Shown: in pieces, positions 1-8,197 of the stretch
Numbering within the stretch: the stretch's first letter is position 1
Layout: every line of letters begins with the position of its first letter
DNA from: Alphaproteobacteria bacterium
GTDB lineage: Bacteria; Pseudomonadota; Alphaproteobacteria; Rhizobiales; Aestuariivirgaceae
NCBI GenBank assembly: GCA_024640405.1
Contig: JAHEFB010000017.1
Location: 1 to 64,000, forward strand
Direction: 5' to 3'
Length of the DNA: 64,000 nucleotides
Translations under genes and position numbers: made by a program
The notes under the pieces: generated by a model
What the model was told of the DNA's origin: nothing
What the model saw: the letters and a program-made list of their open reading frames with translations, nothing else
Databases searched by the model: none

Positions 1-189
1 GCACAAAGCCTCGTCTTGCGCTTTTTCAACATCATTCGACTGTTTTTCTTCAAACAGAATTGCATAAGATGAATGGGTCCTGACCCTGGGTCCTGTTGAC
101 AAACCGATGATAGAGTTTGTCAACGCGACCTTGGCAGTGCACAGGGCTGGCAAGACGATCAGGGGCGGGCGTCGAACAGAAACCCTGGT
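1..189. other. Intergenic, left edge
   Basis: No gene can be supported here. The octamer GGGTCCTG occurs twice (75-82 and 88-95), and the first copy is part of the inverted repeat GGGTC-CT-GACCC (75-86). A short open leftward frame begins near position 80 and runs off the window; it is too short to call. Confidence 0.4.
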
Positions 190-669
190 TCAATCCTTAT
201 AATTGTTCATTGAGTACCGAAAATCACAGTGCGGTGCGCCCTGCATGATGGTTTGGGTTCTGACCAGGGAAATGCGCGGATCGTAACCTTTGCAAAAGGT
301 TCCATCGCGCCCGCATGACAGGAGGTGGCCTATGTCAGCCAGTCCCATCTGCTTGTACATTTCGGCATACTGGCAACGCGTTACGTTATAGTGCACCGAG
401 GTTTCGGTTTCCTCCAGCATGTCAACTTCCAGCGCACCGTTGGCTTTCCACTGGGGCAACAGGGCATGGAAACTTTGAAGAGATGTGGTGCCGCCTTCGG
501 TTTTTGCGTAGGCGGCGCCTTGCTCAACAGCGTTCCTGGTGATCGCAGCAGAAATAATTTTCCGGGCCATGTCGCTGCCGATTTCAGCTTTCATCTCTTC
601 ATAGATCGGTTTGATGATGTTGGCTTCTATGCGGCGTTGCTCGAGAATTGGCAGGTCGGTTTTGCTCAT
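190..669 (-). CDS. L-2-amino-thiazoline-4-carboxylate hydrolase-like protein
   Basis: The 159-residue protein resembles the ATC hydrolase family (PF14196), named after AtcA of the cysteine-forming 2-amino-thiazoline-4-carboxylate pathway. The family-like C-terminal block is visible: a CQYAEMY stretch, a CGRDG motif, a GYDPRISL segment and a terminal CDFRY motif, giving several conserved Cys and Asp residues that could form a metal or catalytic site. No signal peptide or membrane segment is seen, so it is probably cytosolic. It stands alone downstream of ctrA on the same strand, and the ctrA terminator lies between them. Most members of the family have no tested substrate, so ATC hydrolysis is a family label and not a proven activity. 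Confidence 0.75.
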   Translation of the reverse strand: MSKTDLPILEQRRIEANIIKPIYEEMKAEIGSDMARKIISAAITRNAVEQGAAYAKTEGGTTSLQSFHALLPQWKANGALEVDMLEETETSVHYNVTRCQYAEMYKQMGLADIGHLLSCGRDGTFCKGYDPRISLVRTQTIMQGAPHCDFRYSMNNYKD

Positions 670-780
670 GTGGACAGTTCCGGCTGTTTTTAGTGTGGCA
701 TATCAATGGCATGGCTATTGGCTGGGAACAAGGGCTGCAAAACGTCACTCATCGTTTGGCCTTCAACAACAAAGCAACAA

Positions 781-810
781 AAACCCCCGGCAGAGCCTCG
801 CCGGGGGTTT
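781..810 (-). terminator. Rho-independent terminator of ctrA
   Basis: An inverted repeat with arms AAACCCCCGGC and GCCGGGGGTTT surrounds an 8-nt loop. Read on the minus strand it is followed by TTGTTGC, and it lies about 58 bp past the ctrA stop codon, as expected for an intrinsic terminator. Confidence 0.85.
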
Positions 811-868
811 CCTGTGACATCCTGATGCCAGCGGCATCATTCAGGTCCGCACGTATTCTTGTATTCAG

Positions 869-1558
869 TCAGGCAGCAACTTCTTCTGCCTCGCGCAGAA
901 CATAACCGCGACCCCAGACAGTTTCAATGAAGTTCTGGCCATCGGCTGCAGCAGCAAGTTTTTTGCGCAGTTTGCAGATAAACACGTCAATGATCTTGAG
1001 TTCCGGTTCGTCCATACCGCCATACAGGTGGTTGAGGAACATTTCCTTGGTGAGCGTTGTGCCCTTGCGCAAACTCAACAGCTCCAGCATCTGGTATTCC
1101 TTGCCGGTCAGGTGAACGCGCTGGCCGCCGACTTCCACCGTCTTGGTGTCCAGGTTGACCTGAAGTTCGCCGGTAATGATGACCGACTGGGAGTGACCCT
1201 TGGAGCGGCGGACAACCGCGTGAATGCGCGCAACCAGCTCGTCCTTGTGGAATGGCTTGGTCATGTAATCGTCGGCTCCAAACCCAAGGCCACGCACCTT
1301 GTCTTCGATGCCGGCCATGCCAGACAGAATCAGGATTGGAGTATTGATCTTCGCCACGCGCAATGTCTTGAGCACATCATAACCGCTCATGTCCGGCAGA
1401 TTGAGGTCGAGAAGGATAATGTCATAATCGTAAAGCTTGCCGAGATCGACGCCTTCTTCGCCCAAGTCCGTAGTATAGCAGTTAAATCCATCCGACTTGA
1501 GCATCAATTCGATGCTCTGCGCTGTTGCAGAGTCGTCTTCAATCAACAGAACTCTCAT
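869..1558 (-). CDS. ctrA: Cell-cycle response regulator CtrA
   Basis: The 229-residue OmpR/PhoB-type regulator controls the cell cycle, flagellum and division genes in alphaproteobacteria. The receiver domain (1-120) shows the acidic pair D8-D9, the phospho-acceptor D51 in the LLDLNLPD motif and K101 in the TKPF motif. The winged-helix DNA-binding domain spans about 125-225 and contains the CtrA-typical [12 protein letters not shown] and GRGYVLR stretches. The protein ends in Ala-Ala, which in Caulobacter CtrA is the ClpXP degradation signal. A divergent fliJ-like gene shares the 454-bp upstream region, and the sciP gene for a CtrA antagonist lies 2.7 kb away. Length and motifs leave little doubt. 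Confidence 0.97.
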   Translation of the reverse strand: MRVLLIEDDSATAQSIELMLKSDGFNCYTTDLGEEGVDLGKLYDYDIILLDLNLPDMSGYDVLKTLRVAKINTPILILSGMAGIEDKVRGLGFGADDYMTKPFHKDELVARIHAVVRRSKGHSQSVIITGELQVNLDTKTVEVGGQRVHLTGKEYQMLELLSLRKGTTLTKEMFLNHLYGGMDEPELKIIDVFICKLRKKLAAAADGQNFIETVWGRGYVLREAEEVAA

Positions 1559-2012
1559 CCGTAACCCCTTAGTATGCTTGTCCGCACCGGGCGAGGGCCC
1601 TGTGGAACTTTCCGCCTGAATTAGTTGGCCATGATGACCAGATCAAAACGCCTGATTAACTCTATGGTCACGATAAACTCCAAATGGTTAACAAAACCTA
1701 ATTCTCTCAAAAATTAGAACCGGTTGCCTTCATTTGTTCAGGCCGCAAGTTACTTTTCGGTTCGTCTGGTTGCCGGTTTTGTTGCCTGCCTGCCCCACAG
1801 GCGGGAATTTCAAAAAAACAGCCGCCGGAATCGAAAAAACAGGGCACGGCACTTTCGTTTACCGCCCCTTAAGCCTGATCGTTCATCATACACATGATAA
1901 CTGGATGACCTGACGCTAGTTGATTCGATTGAATCTGACCAGCAGAGGTTTTGTGACTAGCGGTTCTTCCGGTTGATTTTTGTTTGTTGCGTTTATTGAG
2001 TGAGGCTATTCC
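1559..2012. promoter_or_regulatory. ctrA-fliJ divergent regulatory region
   Basis: This 454-bp intergenic segment separates the divergent ctrA and fliJ-like genes. It is AT-richer than its surroundings and contains TTAAC-type half-sites (GATTAACTC near 1657 and GGTTAACAAAACCTAAT near 1686) that loosely resemble the CtrA box TTAA-N7-TTAA, with a mismatch in the second half. Three GANTC sites, the CcrM methylation target, lie at 1828-1832, 1922-1926 and 1931-1935. Autoregulation and methylation control are known for ctrA in Caulobacter; applying them here is inference. Confidence 0.45.
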
Positions 2013-2411
2013 ATGCGGTCTAAAGATACGCTTTTGCGCCTGCATCGTTTCCATGTTGAAGAGAAACGGCGCCAGGTTGGCGATATAGAAATGATGATGG
2101 CGGACTTTCGCCGCAAGCAGGACGATCTGGATCAGCAGATTGCCTATGAAGAGCAAAAAACCGGCGTCAGCGATCCTTCCAATTTCAATTATTCCATGAC
2201 TGCAAAGTCTATTCGCAACCGGCGGGAAAACCTGCTTGCGACCATAAAAGACCTGCAGGACCGGCTGGACCGGGCCAACGAGGCGGTAGCGGAAGAGGAG
2301 TCCGAGCTTCGCAAGGTTGAGCTTCTTGCAGAAAAAGATGCAAACCATCGCGGTGATATCAAGATGATTGGCCGCCCGGCCGATACCGGTACAGAGCGAA
2401 CAAAACACTGA
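2013..2411 (+). CDS. fliJ: FliJ-like flagellar export chaperone
   Basis: The 132-residue protein is almost wholly helical and charged, with long coiled-coil heptads over roughly 10-55 and 70-110. This is the architecture of FliJ, the stalk-like component of the flagellar type III export ATPase complex (FliH-FliI-FliJ). In several Hyphomicrobiales a fliJ gene lies head-to-head with ctrA, which supports the call more than sequence motifs do, because FliJ proteins diverge strongly. The ATG start is used; no other flagellar gene is present in the window. Another coiled-coil protein cannot be excluded. Confidence 0.7.
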   Translation: MRSKDTLLRLHRFHVEEKRRQVGDIEMMMADFRRKQDDLDQQIAYEEQKTGVSDPSNFNYSMTAKSIRNRRENLLATIKDLQDRLDRANEAVAEEESELRKVELLAEKDANHRGDIKMIGRPADTGTERTKH

Positions 2412-2578
2412 CAACAGCAGGTTTGACCTCGCTCAGTGATCGCACCTGTTGAAACCGGCCATTCTCGTCAACCGGATCAACATGGATTCGGCTGCATCCG
2501 TCAGCATCCGGAAAACTGACTGATTCCAGAGCCCTGGAGCAACCATACGGATTCGCAGAAATCCATGGCGCTCCAGGC

Positions 2579-3328
2579 TCAGCGTGCGGGGCTTGTTTCG
2601 TTTGTCGCTGTCAGGCGATGGGGGCGCAAAGCATTGTAAATTGGCCGCGCGAGATCGGCGATACGCGCCAAATTCTCGTCAAGGGCTGGATAATCAGTCC
2701 TGGGGTCCGCAAACCCTGACGATTTCCACACCGCATTGTACCAGTGCTTTGCCCAGACACCGTCGTAGGGTTTCGGTCCGGGTTGCCAGGACAGCATGGC
2801 CGGGTCAAACCGGATGCCGGCAGCACCGCACAATGCCTTCAGGCAACCTTCCGGATTGGCGAGAATGTCATCGCAATCCACCACGACGGGTGCATGTCCC
2901 AGGTGATCTGCCACCATATTGAACAATTCCAGCTGGCGCTCAAAGCCGATATCGGCAAGCGAGACATCCTGGCGCTTGGCCGCGTAACTGGCCAGAACCC
3001 GTTCAGGTGCCCGGATCAGAAACACATTTGACAAGGCAAGGCACCAGCTCCAGTCCTGGCCGGGCAGCATATGGTGGGTCATGTGCTTCTGGTAAAACAC
3101 CGGCGCTTTCCCGGCAGGCTTCGCCAGGCACATTTGCACCACAGTCTGGTAGTCCGTTTCGCCGGCGGCAATTACTTCCTCGTCGACAGGATGCCGGATG
3201 GCGGTGGCCGACAGGTAGTGTGCATAAAACGGTTCGTCCCAAACCGTACAGTCCCGCCGGCTGGCAAACGAATACATCATGGCGGTGGATATATTGCGTG
3301 GCCCCGACCACATGGCAATCGCTGTCAT
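2579..3328 (-). CDS. Sulfotransferase-family protein
   Basis: From the chosen start the protein has 249 residues. Its N-terminus carries a WSGPRNIST motif that resembles the phosphate-binding loop of PAPS-dependent sulfotransferases, followed by an RAPERVLASYAAKR segment typical of the second nucleotide-binding region. An upstream in-frame ATG at 3376 would add 16 residues, but the ATG at 3328 has a GGGAGA ribosome binding site 9 nt before it and brings the conserved motif to the N-terminus. It is followed upstream by a TPR gene on the same strand with an 86-bp gap, so the two may be cotranscribed. TPR-sulfotransferase pairing is common, but the acceptor molecule is unknown. Confidence 0.72.
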   Translation of the reverse strand: MTAIAMWSGPRNISTAMMYSFASRRDCTVWDEPFYAHYLSATAIRHPVDEEVIAAGETDYQTVVQMCLAKPAGKAPVFYQKHMTHHMLPGQDWSWCLALSNVFLIRAPERVLASYAAKRQDVSLADIGFERQLELFNMVADHLGHAPVVVDCDDILANPEGCLKALCGAAGIRFDPAMLSWQPGPKPYDGVWAKHWYNAVWKSSGFADPRTDYPALDENLARIADLARPIYNALRPHRLTATNETSPAR

Positions 3329-3414
3329 TGCATCTGCTCTCCCGAGCCGACTGATATTGCTGGACTCATCAGGCAAGCTGGTTTTGGGCCAAACCTGCCC
3401 GCGCTCGTCATTCG

Positions 3415-4011
3415 CTAGCTGGCCACCTGTTTCATTGCAGATTTCAAATCGGGATCGTCAGGTCTGAGTTCCAGGGCCCGGGCCAATAGTTCGGCGGCTT
3501 TTGTCTTGTGGCCTATCTGCATGTGGCACAAAGCCTGAGCCTTGATGACGCTGGCATCATTCGGCTTTTCCCGGGCCAATTCCTCAAACACTTCCAGTGC
3601 TTCGTCCGGTTTGCCCAGGAGACCGAGGCCGCGGCCCTTGTGCAGCCGCGCCTGAACATTGTCGGGATCAAGGTGTAATGCCCCGTTGATAGCTGCCAGA
3701 CCGGCCGCCGGTTGTCCGGCCGAAATCTGAAGGCTTCCCAGGTTTATGAGCGCACGAAGGTTTTGCGGGTCGATTCTCAAACAGGCGGCATAAGCCTGCT
3801 CGGCTTCCCTGGCCCTGCCCTGATTGTGCAGGGCAGTGCCCAGTATCAGGTGAAATTCCGGCTTCTCGGGGTGCAATTCCGAGGCCTTTCTGGCCAGTCT
3901 CTCAAGAGATCCCAAACTTCTGGTTTCACGAAGCTCTTTCAGCAGATCTGCAATTTCTGCGGTACCGGGACGGGTTGCCGAGATGGACAGCGAGAGTTTA
4001 TCGGATTTCAT
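3415..4011 (-). CDS. Tetratricopeptide-repeat protein
   Basis: The 198-residue protein consists of about four TPR units from residue 35 onward. Typical consensus positions are visible in stretches such as LGTALHNQGRAREAEQAYAA, LINLGSLQISAGQPAAGLAA and ALCHMQIGHKTKAAELLARA. There is no signal peptide, so a cytosolic scaffold role is likely. It lies just upstream of the sulfotransferase-like gene on the same strand and may form a two-gene unit with it. No enzymatic domain is seen. Confidence 0.75.
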   Translation of the reverse strand: MKSDKLSLSISATRPGTAEIADLLKELRETRSLGSLERLARKASELHPEKPEFHLILGTALHNQGRAREAEQAYAACLRIDPQNLRALINLGSLQISAGQPAAGLAAINGALHLDPDNVQARLHKGRGLGLLGKPDEALEVFEELAREKPNDASVIKAQALCHMQIGHKTKAAELLARALELRPDDPDLKSAMKQVAS

Positions 4012-4133
4012 TGGTGTTCGGTTTCCTGCTCAGGTTTGCACGAGAACCTAGCCGGATGGTGATTGGGCTGCAAGATATGATCCCAAACGGTTCGTCATTG
4101 CTTCTCCCGCAACAACGTTGCGGAGAAAATGAC

Positions 4134-4174
4134 GATGGCGCGACTGTTCCGTTGCCGGAGGCAGTCGCGCCATC
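4134..4174 (-). terminator. Terminator-like hairpin downstream of sciP
   Basis: A perfect 13-bp stem (GATGGCGCGACTG at 4134-4146 pairing with 4162-4174) encloses a 15-nt loop, 36 bp past the sciP stop codon. On the minus strand it is followed by GTCATTTTCTCC. A second, imperfect hairpin (TTCTCCCGCAAC / GTTGCGGAGAA, about 4102-4127) lies directly downstream. They probably end sciP transcription before the TPR gene. Confidence 0.65.
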
Positions 4175-4210
4175 AAGTTCTGTTACCCTTGTCAACCTGA
4201 CCGGGAACTA

Positions 4211-4495
4211 TCAGCTTACGCGATAGTCCTGAATGCGTGTGGTGCGCAGACCCGCCAGACCATGACGGTCGATGGACCGCTGCCAGCTGAGATATTCCTC
4301 AACCGTCAGTTTATACCGCCCGCATGCATCTTCGAGGCTGAGCAGACCGCCGCGTACGGCTGCCACTACCTCTGCCTTGCGCCGAATGACCCAGCGATGA
4401 GTGCCCGGCGGCGGCAAATCGGCAATGGTGAGAGGGCTGCCATCTGGACCGATGACGTAATTTATACGGGAACGCAACTGACCTGAATTATTCAC
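4211..4495 (-). CDS. sciP: CtrA inhibitor SciP (DUF1153)
   Basis: The protein matches the DUF1153 family, whose Caulobacter member SciP binds CtrA and blocks activation of CtrA-dependent promoters in G1. Visible hallmarks are the YVIGPDGSPLT motif, the DLPPPGTHRWVIRRKAEVV segment, a helix-turn-helix-like region around DACGRYKLTVEEYLSWQ, and the C-terminal HGLAGLRTTRIQDYR block. A TTG codon at 4528 would extend it, but the GTG at 4495 has an AGGTG ribosome binding site a few bases upstream and gives the usual family length of about 94 residues. It is divergent from mnmA and sits 2.7 kb from ctrA. Confidence 0.93.
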   Translation of the reverse strand: MNNSGQLRSRINYVIGPDGSPLTIADLPPPGTHRWVIRRKAEVVAAVRGGLLSLEDACGRYKLTVEEYLSWQRSIDRHGLAGLRTTRIQDYRVS

Positions 4496-4687
4496 TGACT
4501 TCACCTGATACGCTGTACTAACTGGCAATCAATTTACCGGATTGACGTTTATAAAGGTCTAAGCAGATACGAATAAATGGCAAACAAACCGCTGCAACTG
4601 GCTCAAAACGAGACAATCTGCCAATTTGATAGTGCGTTTACGGATTAAAAGAAAACTGTTGCAGCCCGATTAGGCTGACCATATCTA

Positions 4688-5866
4688 GTGTCAATGAACA
4701 TCGACACAGCGACAATTCAGCGGGTACGCGATGCTATCGGGCTTGATCCCGATGGTGGCCGCACACTTGTTGTTGCTGCCATGTCCGGTGGTGTCGATTC
4801 AACGGTCGTTGCTGGACTGTTGAAGGCAGCAGGCTACGGCGTGGCCGGCATCACCCTTCAGCTATACGATCATGGCGAGGCGGTTCGCCGAAAAGGTGCG
4901 TGCTGCGCAGGACAGGACATTCATGATGCCCGAAAGGCCGCCGCCGCGCTGGATATTCCGCATTATGTGCTGGACTTTGAAAACCGCTTCAAGGATGCGG
5001 TGATTGAGGAGTTCGCCGATGCCTATGTTCGCGGCGAAACCCCGATACCCTGTGTGACCTGCAACCAGACGGTGAAGTTTGCAGACCTGTTGACGCGCGC
5101 CCGGGCGCTCGGCGCCGCATGCCTGGCGACGGGACATTATATCAGATCCGATGCCCGCAATGATGGCACCGGCGGGCGTGATCTCAGGACACCGGAAGAC
5201 ATGGGGCGGGATCAGAGTTATTTCCTGTTTCAGACCACCCAGGCACAGGCCGACTATCTGCGATTTCCCCTGGGATCCTTCACCAAACACGAAACCCGCG
5301 AAATGGCGCGCGCCATGGGGCTGTCGATAGCCGACAAACCAGACAGCCAGGACATCTGCTTTGTGCCGGACGGCAATTATGTTTCGGTGATCGAGCGGTT
5401 GCGCCCGCAGGCCGGTGAACCGGGCGACATCGTCCACGAGGACGGCCGTGTGCTGGGACGTCATGACGGTATCATTCATTTCACCATTGGCCAGCGCCGC
5501 GGCATCGGGGTTGCCGCCAGCGAGCCCTTGTATGTGACCCGGCTTGAACCGGCATCCGCCAGGGTGATTGTCGGCCCGAAAGACGCATTGGCAAGGCGGG
5601 TCATCAGGCTTCGCGATGTCAACTGGCTGGGGTCGACCGGGGCCGGCAGCCCGCAGGAGACCGAAAACGTGTTCGTCAAGATTCGCTCCACCAGACCGGC
5701 TGTCGCAGCCAGGTTTGTGACCGGAGAGGTCAACGAGGTTCAGGTCGTGCTGGATGAGCCGGATTTCGGCATTTCACCGGGGCAGGCATGTGTGTTCTAT
5801 GAGGCGCCGGGGCAGGGTGCAAAAGTGCTCGGCGGCGGATATATTGCGGGCACACTTGCCGGATAG
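4688..5866 (+). CDS. mnmA: tRNA-specific 2-thiouridylase MnmA
   Basis: MnmA transfers sulfur to U34 of tRNA-Lys, -Glu and -Gln after ATP-dependent adenylation. The 392-residue protein has the PP-loop SGGVDS at 33-38, the catalytic region PCVTCN (C122, C125), an ATGHY motif near 147-151, MGRDQSYFL, and the second catalytic Cys, C224, in SQDICF. The C-terminal domain with the IGQRRGIGV motif closes the fold. All signature residues are present, so the enzyme should be active. It is divergent from sciP and followed by pcs on the same strand after 106 bp. Confidence 0.97.
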   Translation: MSMNIDTATIQRVRDAIGLDPDGGRTLVVAAMSGGVDSTVVAGLLKAAGYGVAGITLQLYDHGEAVRRKGACCAGQDIHDARKAAAALDIPHYVLDFENRFKDAVIEEFADAYVRGETPIPCVTCNQTVKFADLLTRARALGAACLATGHYIRSDARNDGTGGRDLRTPEDMGRDQSYFLFQTTQAQADYLRFPLGSFTKHETREMARAMGLSIADKPDSQDICFVPDGNYVSVIERLRPQAGEPGDIVHEDGRVLGRHDGIIHFTIGQRRGIGVAASEPLYVTRLEPASARVIVGPKDALARRVIRLRDVNWLGSTGAGSPQETENVFVKIRSTRPAVAARFVTGEVNEVQVVLDEPDFGISPGQACVFYEAPGQGAKVLGGGYIAGTLAG

Positions 5867-5972
5867 CATGCCGGTTGAGCACTTCTATCGGAGCGAGAAT
5901 TGGTCTAGATTCAAATGGCGTATGACCACTTGCCTGGTGACATGCAACAGATTGTATGAAATGCGGGGGGCC

Positions 5973-6725
5973 ATGACTGACAAGAGTGAGCATAAGGATT
6001 TGCAAAAAAAGGATGTTGCTGCCGCCTGGGCTGTGCACGCCTTTACGGCGTCCGGCATTGTGCTGGGGTTTCTGGCGCTGGTTGCTATTCTGGAAGGCGA
6101 CCGGATTGCCGCCTTCCTGTGGCTGGGCCTGGCTCTGTTTGTTGACGGTATCGACGGAACCCTGGCGCGGCGCGCGCGGGTGCGCGAGGTAACGCCGCAG
6201 TTCGACGGGGCAACGCTGGACAATGTGATTGACTATTTCACCTATGTCGTGGTGCCAGCCATGATGGTGTACTGGTTTGACCTGGTGCCGGAAGGCTGGG
6301 AAACCGCCACGGCAGCAGGCATCATGGCGGTGTCCCTGTATACGTTCGCCAATGCCGGCATGAAGACGTCGGACTATTATTTTGCCGGTTTTCCGGCCCT
6401 GTGGAATCTGGTTGTTCTGTATTTCCATATCATGCAGACCGACCCGTGGATCAATCTGACGGTGATTGCGATTTGCGGGGTGCTGACCTTTGTGCCGTGG
6501 AAGTATGTGCATCCGCTCAGGGTCCGGGACTGGCGGGCGTTCACCATTCCGATGACCGTGCTGTGGGGCGGCACGACATTGCGGTTGCTGATCGTGTCCA
6601 AGGACGACAGGGCGCTCGATGCATCGCCGGTGATTTTCTGGCTGTGGGTGGCGGCGTCCACCTATTTTCTGGCGATCTGCGTGATGCGGTCGATAAAGCC
6701 GGAAGTGGATGAGGAAGCGGAATAG
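5973..6725 (+). CDS. pcs: Phosphatidylcholine synthase
   Basis: Pcs condenses CDP-diacylglycerol with choline to give phosphatidylcholine in one step at the inner membrane. The 250-residue protein has about eight hydrophobic helices and the CDP-alcohol phosphotransferase signature in its Pcs-type form, DGIDGTLARR followed by FDGATLDNVIDY, with the acidic residues intact. In-frame codons extend upstream into mnmA, but the ATG at 5973 is preceded by a G-rich tract acting as ribosome binding site and gives the normal family length. The presence of Pcs implies a choline source or host or marine lifestyle and fits Hyphomicrobiales-type membranes. Confidence 0.93.
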   Translation: MTDKSEHKDLQKKDVAAAWAVHAFTASGIVLGFLALVAILEGDRIAAFLWLGLALFVDGIDGTLARRARVREVTPQFDGATLDNVIDYFTYVVVPAMMVYWFDLVPEGWETATAAGIMAVSLYTFANAGMKTSDYYFAGFPALWNLVVLYFHIMQTDPWINLTVIAICGVLTFVPWKYVHPLRVRDWRAFTIPMTVLWGGTTLRLLIVSKDDRALDASPVIFWLWVAASTYFLAICVMRSIKPEVDEEAE

Positions 6726-6886
6726 CCAGGCAGGCAGCGTGCCGGCGAAGACCAGTGCTTGACTTGCATGCCCAGTGCCTATTATACCGCGCATGTCCTT
6801 GCCGGAAGCTGCTGAATTCAGGCCGACCGGCACCGCTTCAAAGCCATGCGGATGATTTGTTTTGCGCAGGCCGGGCGGTCTATTGG

Positions 6887-6963
6887 GGCGGGGTAGCTCA
6901 GGTGGTTAGAGCAGCGGAATCATAATCCGCGTGTCGGGGGTTCAAGTCCCTCTCCCGCTACCA
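6887..6963 (+). tRNA. tRNA-Met (CAU), elongator type
   Basis: A 77-nt cloverleaf is visible: the acceptor stem GGCGGGG pairs with TCCCGCT (two G-U pairs), the D arm is AGCTCAGGTGGTTAGAGC, the anticodon arm is GCGGA-ATCATAA-TCCGC with anticodon CAT, and the T arm contains GTTCAAGTCC. The CCA end is encoded. The acceptor stem is closed with a 1:72 pair, unlike initiator tRNA. Integrase remnants lie directly downstream, so its 3' end was probably an attachment site. Confidence 0.95.
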
Positions 6964-7055
6964 AATTCTCCTAAGTGCTTGTTTCACAATCAAAGCATTG
7001 ATTTAAAACATCTTTTTTCGTGCAACTGGTACCAATTTGTGGTGCTATTTGAGGT

Positions 7056-7490
7056 ATGGAAGACGTGCCAAAATTGCGCTATCTGACAGGTTCAGGGCCA
7101 ACTGCAAAATTTAACCGTGCGGTGCCAATACGCATGGTTTCAATTGCTGGCAGGACAGCTTGGGTTGAACGTGCTTCAAATCTGTCTACTGCTGAACTAA
7201 AGCGACGGGCTCCGCTTTTTGCCGCGACCACAAATCAAGAAATTGAAATTCTGGAACGGCGTTTGACATAGGCCAATGTTGACCCCTCAAAATCTATTAA
7301 AGCCGCTGACAGAGAGCTCTCAGACGAAGAGGCTCGTGAACTTTCCATTTGGTACTTCGGCATCGAGCAAAATGAGATACTGAACTCACCTGCGTATAGC
7401 CCACGTGAAGGTGATGCATACTACGATGATGCAACGCTCGCCGTCGATGAAGTTAGAAGGGCTGAACCAGAGCAATTTTCGCGCGGGTAG
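7056..7490 (+). pseudogene. Tyrosine-recombinase (phage-type integrase) N-terminal remnant
   Basis: The first 71 codons read like the N-terminal arm region of tRNA-targeting integrases, with the pattern KLRYLT, FNRAVP, RTAWVER and ELKRRAPLFAATTNQEIE. A TAG stop at 7269-7271 interrupts it, but the same frame continues open for another 72 codons (segments such as SDEEARELSIW and SPREGDAYYDD) to a second stop at 7488-7490. No catalytic Arg-His-Arg-Tyr domain follows. Position 93 bp downstream of tRNA-Met, on the same strand, matches the usual placement of an integrative element's integrase. I read it as a dead, truncated integrase gene. Confidence 0.65.
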
Positions 7491-7583
7491 AAGCGTTTGA
7501 TGGCATCAAACCGGTTTACTCGGCTCCAGCATGTCTGGCAAAAGTGTGAGCGGTTTTGCGAACGAAGGCATGCGGCAATAATG

Positions 7584-7630
7584 TCTGGAGCGCGGTTTTT
7601 GATAAAATCAAAAACCTGTTTCGCTCCAGG
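7584..7630. repeat. Imperfect inverted repeat
   Basis: The arms CTGGAGCGcGGTTTTTGAT and ATCAAAAACC...CGCTCCAGG can fold into a long hairpin. It abuts the start of a dispersed repeat copy and may be a relic of another small element. No gene is associated with it. Confidence 0.55.
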
Positions 7631-7912
7631 CGCAAAGTGAAGCGCGATGTGGGGCATCGGGCAAACTTTGCAACAACACCGATGAACTGATTTGGTCCAC
7701 AAGATCAGGATGATTTTTGGTTAGAATAACCAAAAAAACAATAAACCTGATCGCATGCAAAGTGGTAGGGAAACTTAATGGGTTCCTTGAACCCATGTCG
7801 CTCTACAGGCCGGTTTTCTGGGCCCGCTGGACAGCGTTGCGGCTTTCTTGTGGTCAACCAGACCACGGCGGAAACTGCGCCTCGCCAGCGAACACAGAAA
7901 AACGGTCAGATT
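7624..7912 (-). repeat. Dispersed inverted-repeat element, reversed truncated copy
   Basis: Read on the minus strand, this segment matches the element at 44183-44545 for most of its length, including the internal block around ATCAGGATGATTTTTGGTT, AAACCTGATCGC, CAAAGTGGTAG, AACCCATGTCGCTCTACAGG and CCAGACCACGGCG. Both outer terminal repeats (CCAAAGG...GACTATTGACCC) are missing, so it is truncated; the end at about 7912 is replaced by an IS3 transposase start. It is more diverged than the copy within the sphingolipid locus, which suggests greater age. Confidence 0.75.
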
Positions 7913-8014
7913 CTATCTGGGCGAAAGTTGCTCTAAATCAGTTGGGCGAACAATGAGACGCACTGCCTCGCGCTTGAATTGTTCCGCAAATACACGTCGT
8001 TCTCGTTTGATCAT
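7913..8014 (-). pseudogene. IS3-family transposase OrfA remnant
   Basis: The 33-codon frame starts with MIKRERRVFAEQFKREAVRL, the pattern of the helix-turn-helix N-terminus of IS3/IS911-type OrfA (a basic run followed by FxxxFKREAVRL). A strong AGGAGG ribosome binding site precedes the ATG. Homology stops after about 22 codons, and a TAG stop follows at 7913-7915 where the dispersed repeat begins. It is too short for the repeats of the insertion sequence to be recognised. Confidence 0.65.
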
Positions 8015-8197
8015 TGGAACCTCCTGATGTGTCAATAACTATCAGAAAATCCCTCGACTTTATCGGGGCAAGTCCAATCAGGGGTTACTCGATGTGTCTC
8101 GCGAGTTAGTAGGTGTCTAAACAAGTTCAGTTAGTTTGGCTTGCGCCAACAATCTGTCGGTCATATCGTCGACTCGGAACTGGAGGGAATGAACTCG

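Noticed and set aside
5730-6833. Long leftward frame across the end of mnmA and pcs
   Set aside because: It is antisense to pcs, rich in His/Arg/Pro, and has no family-like motif.
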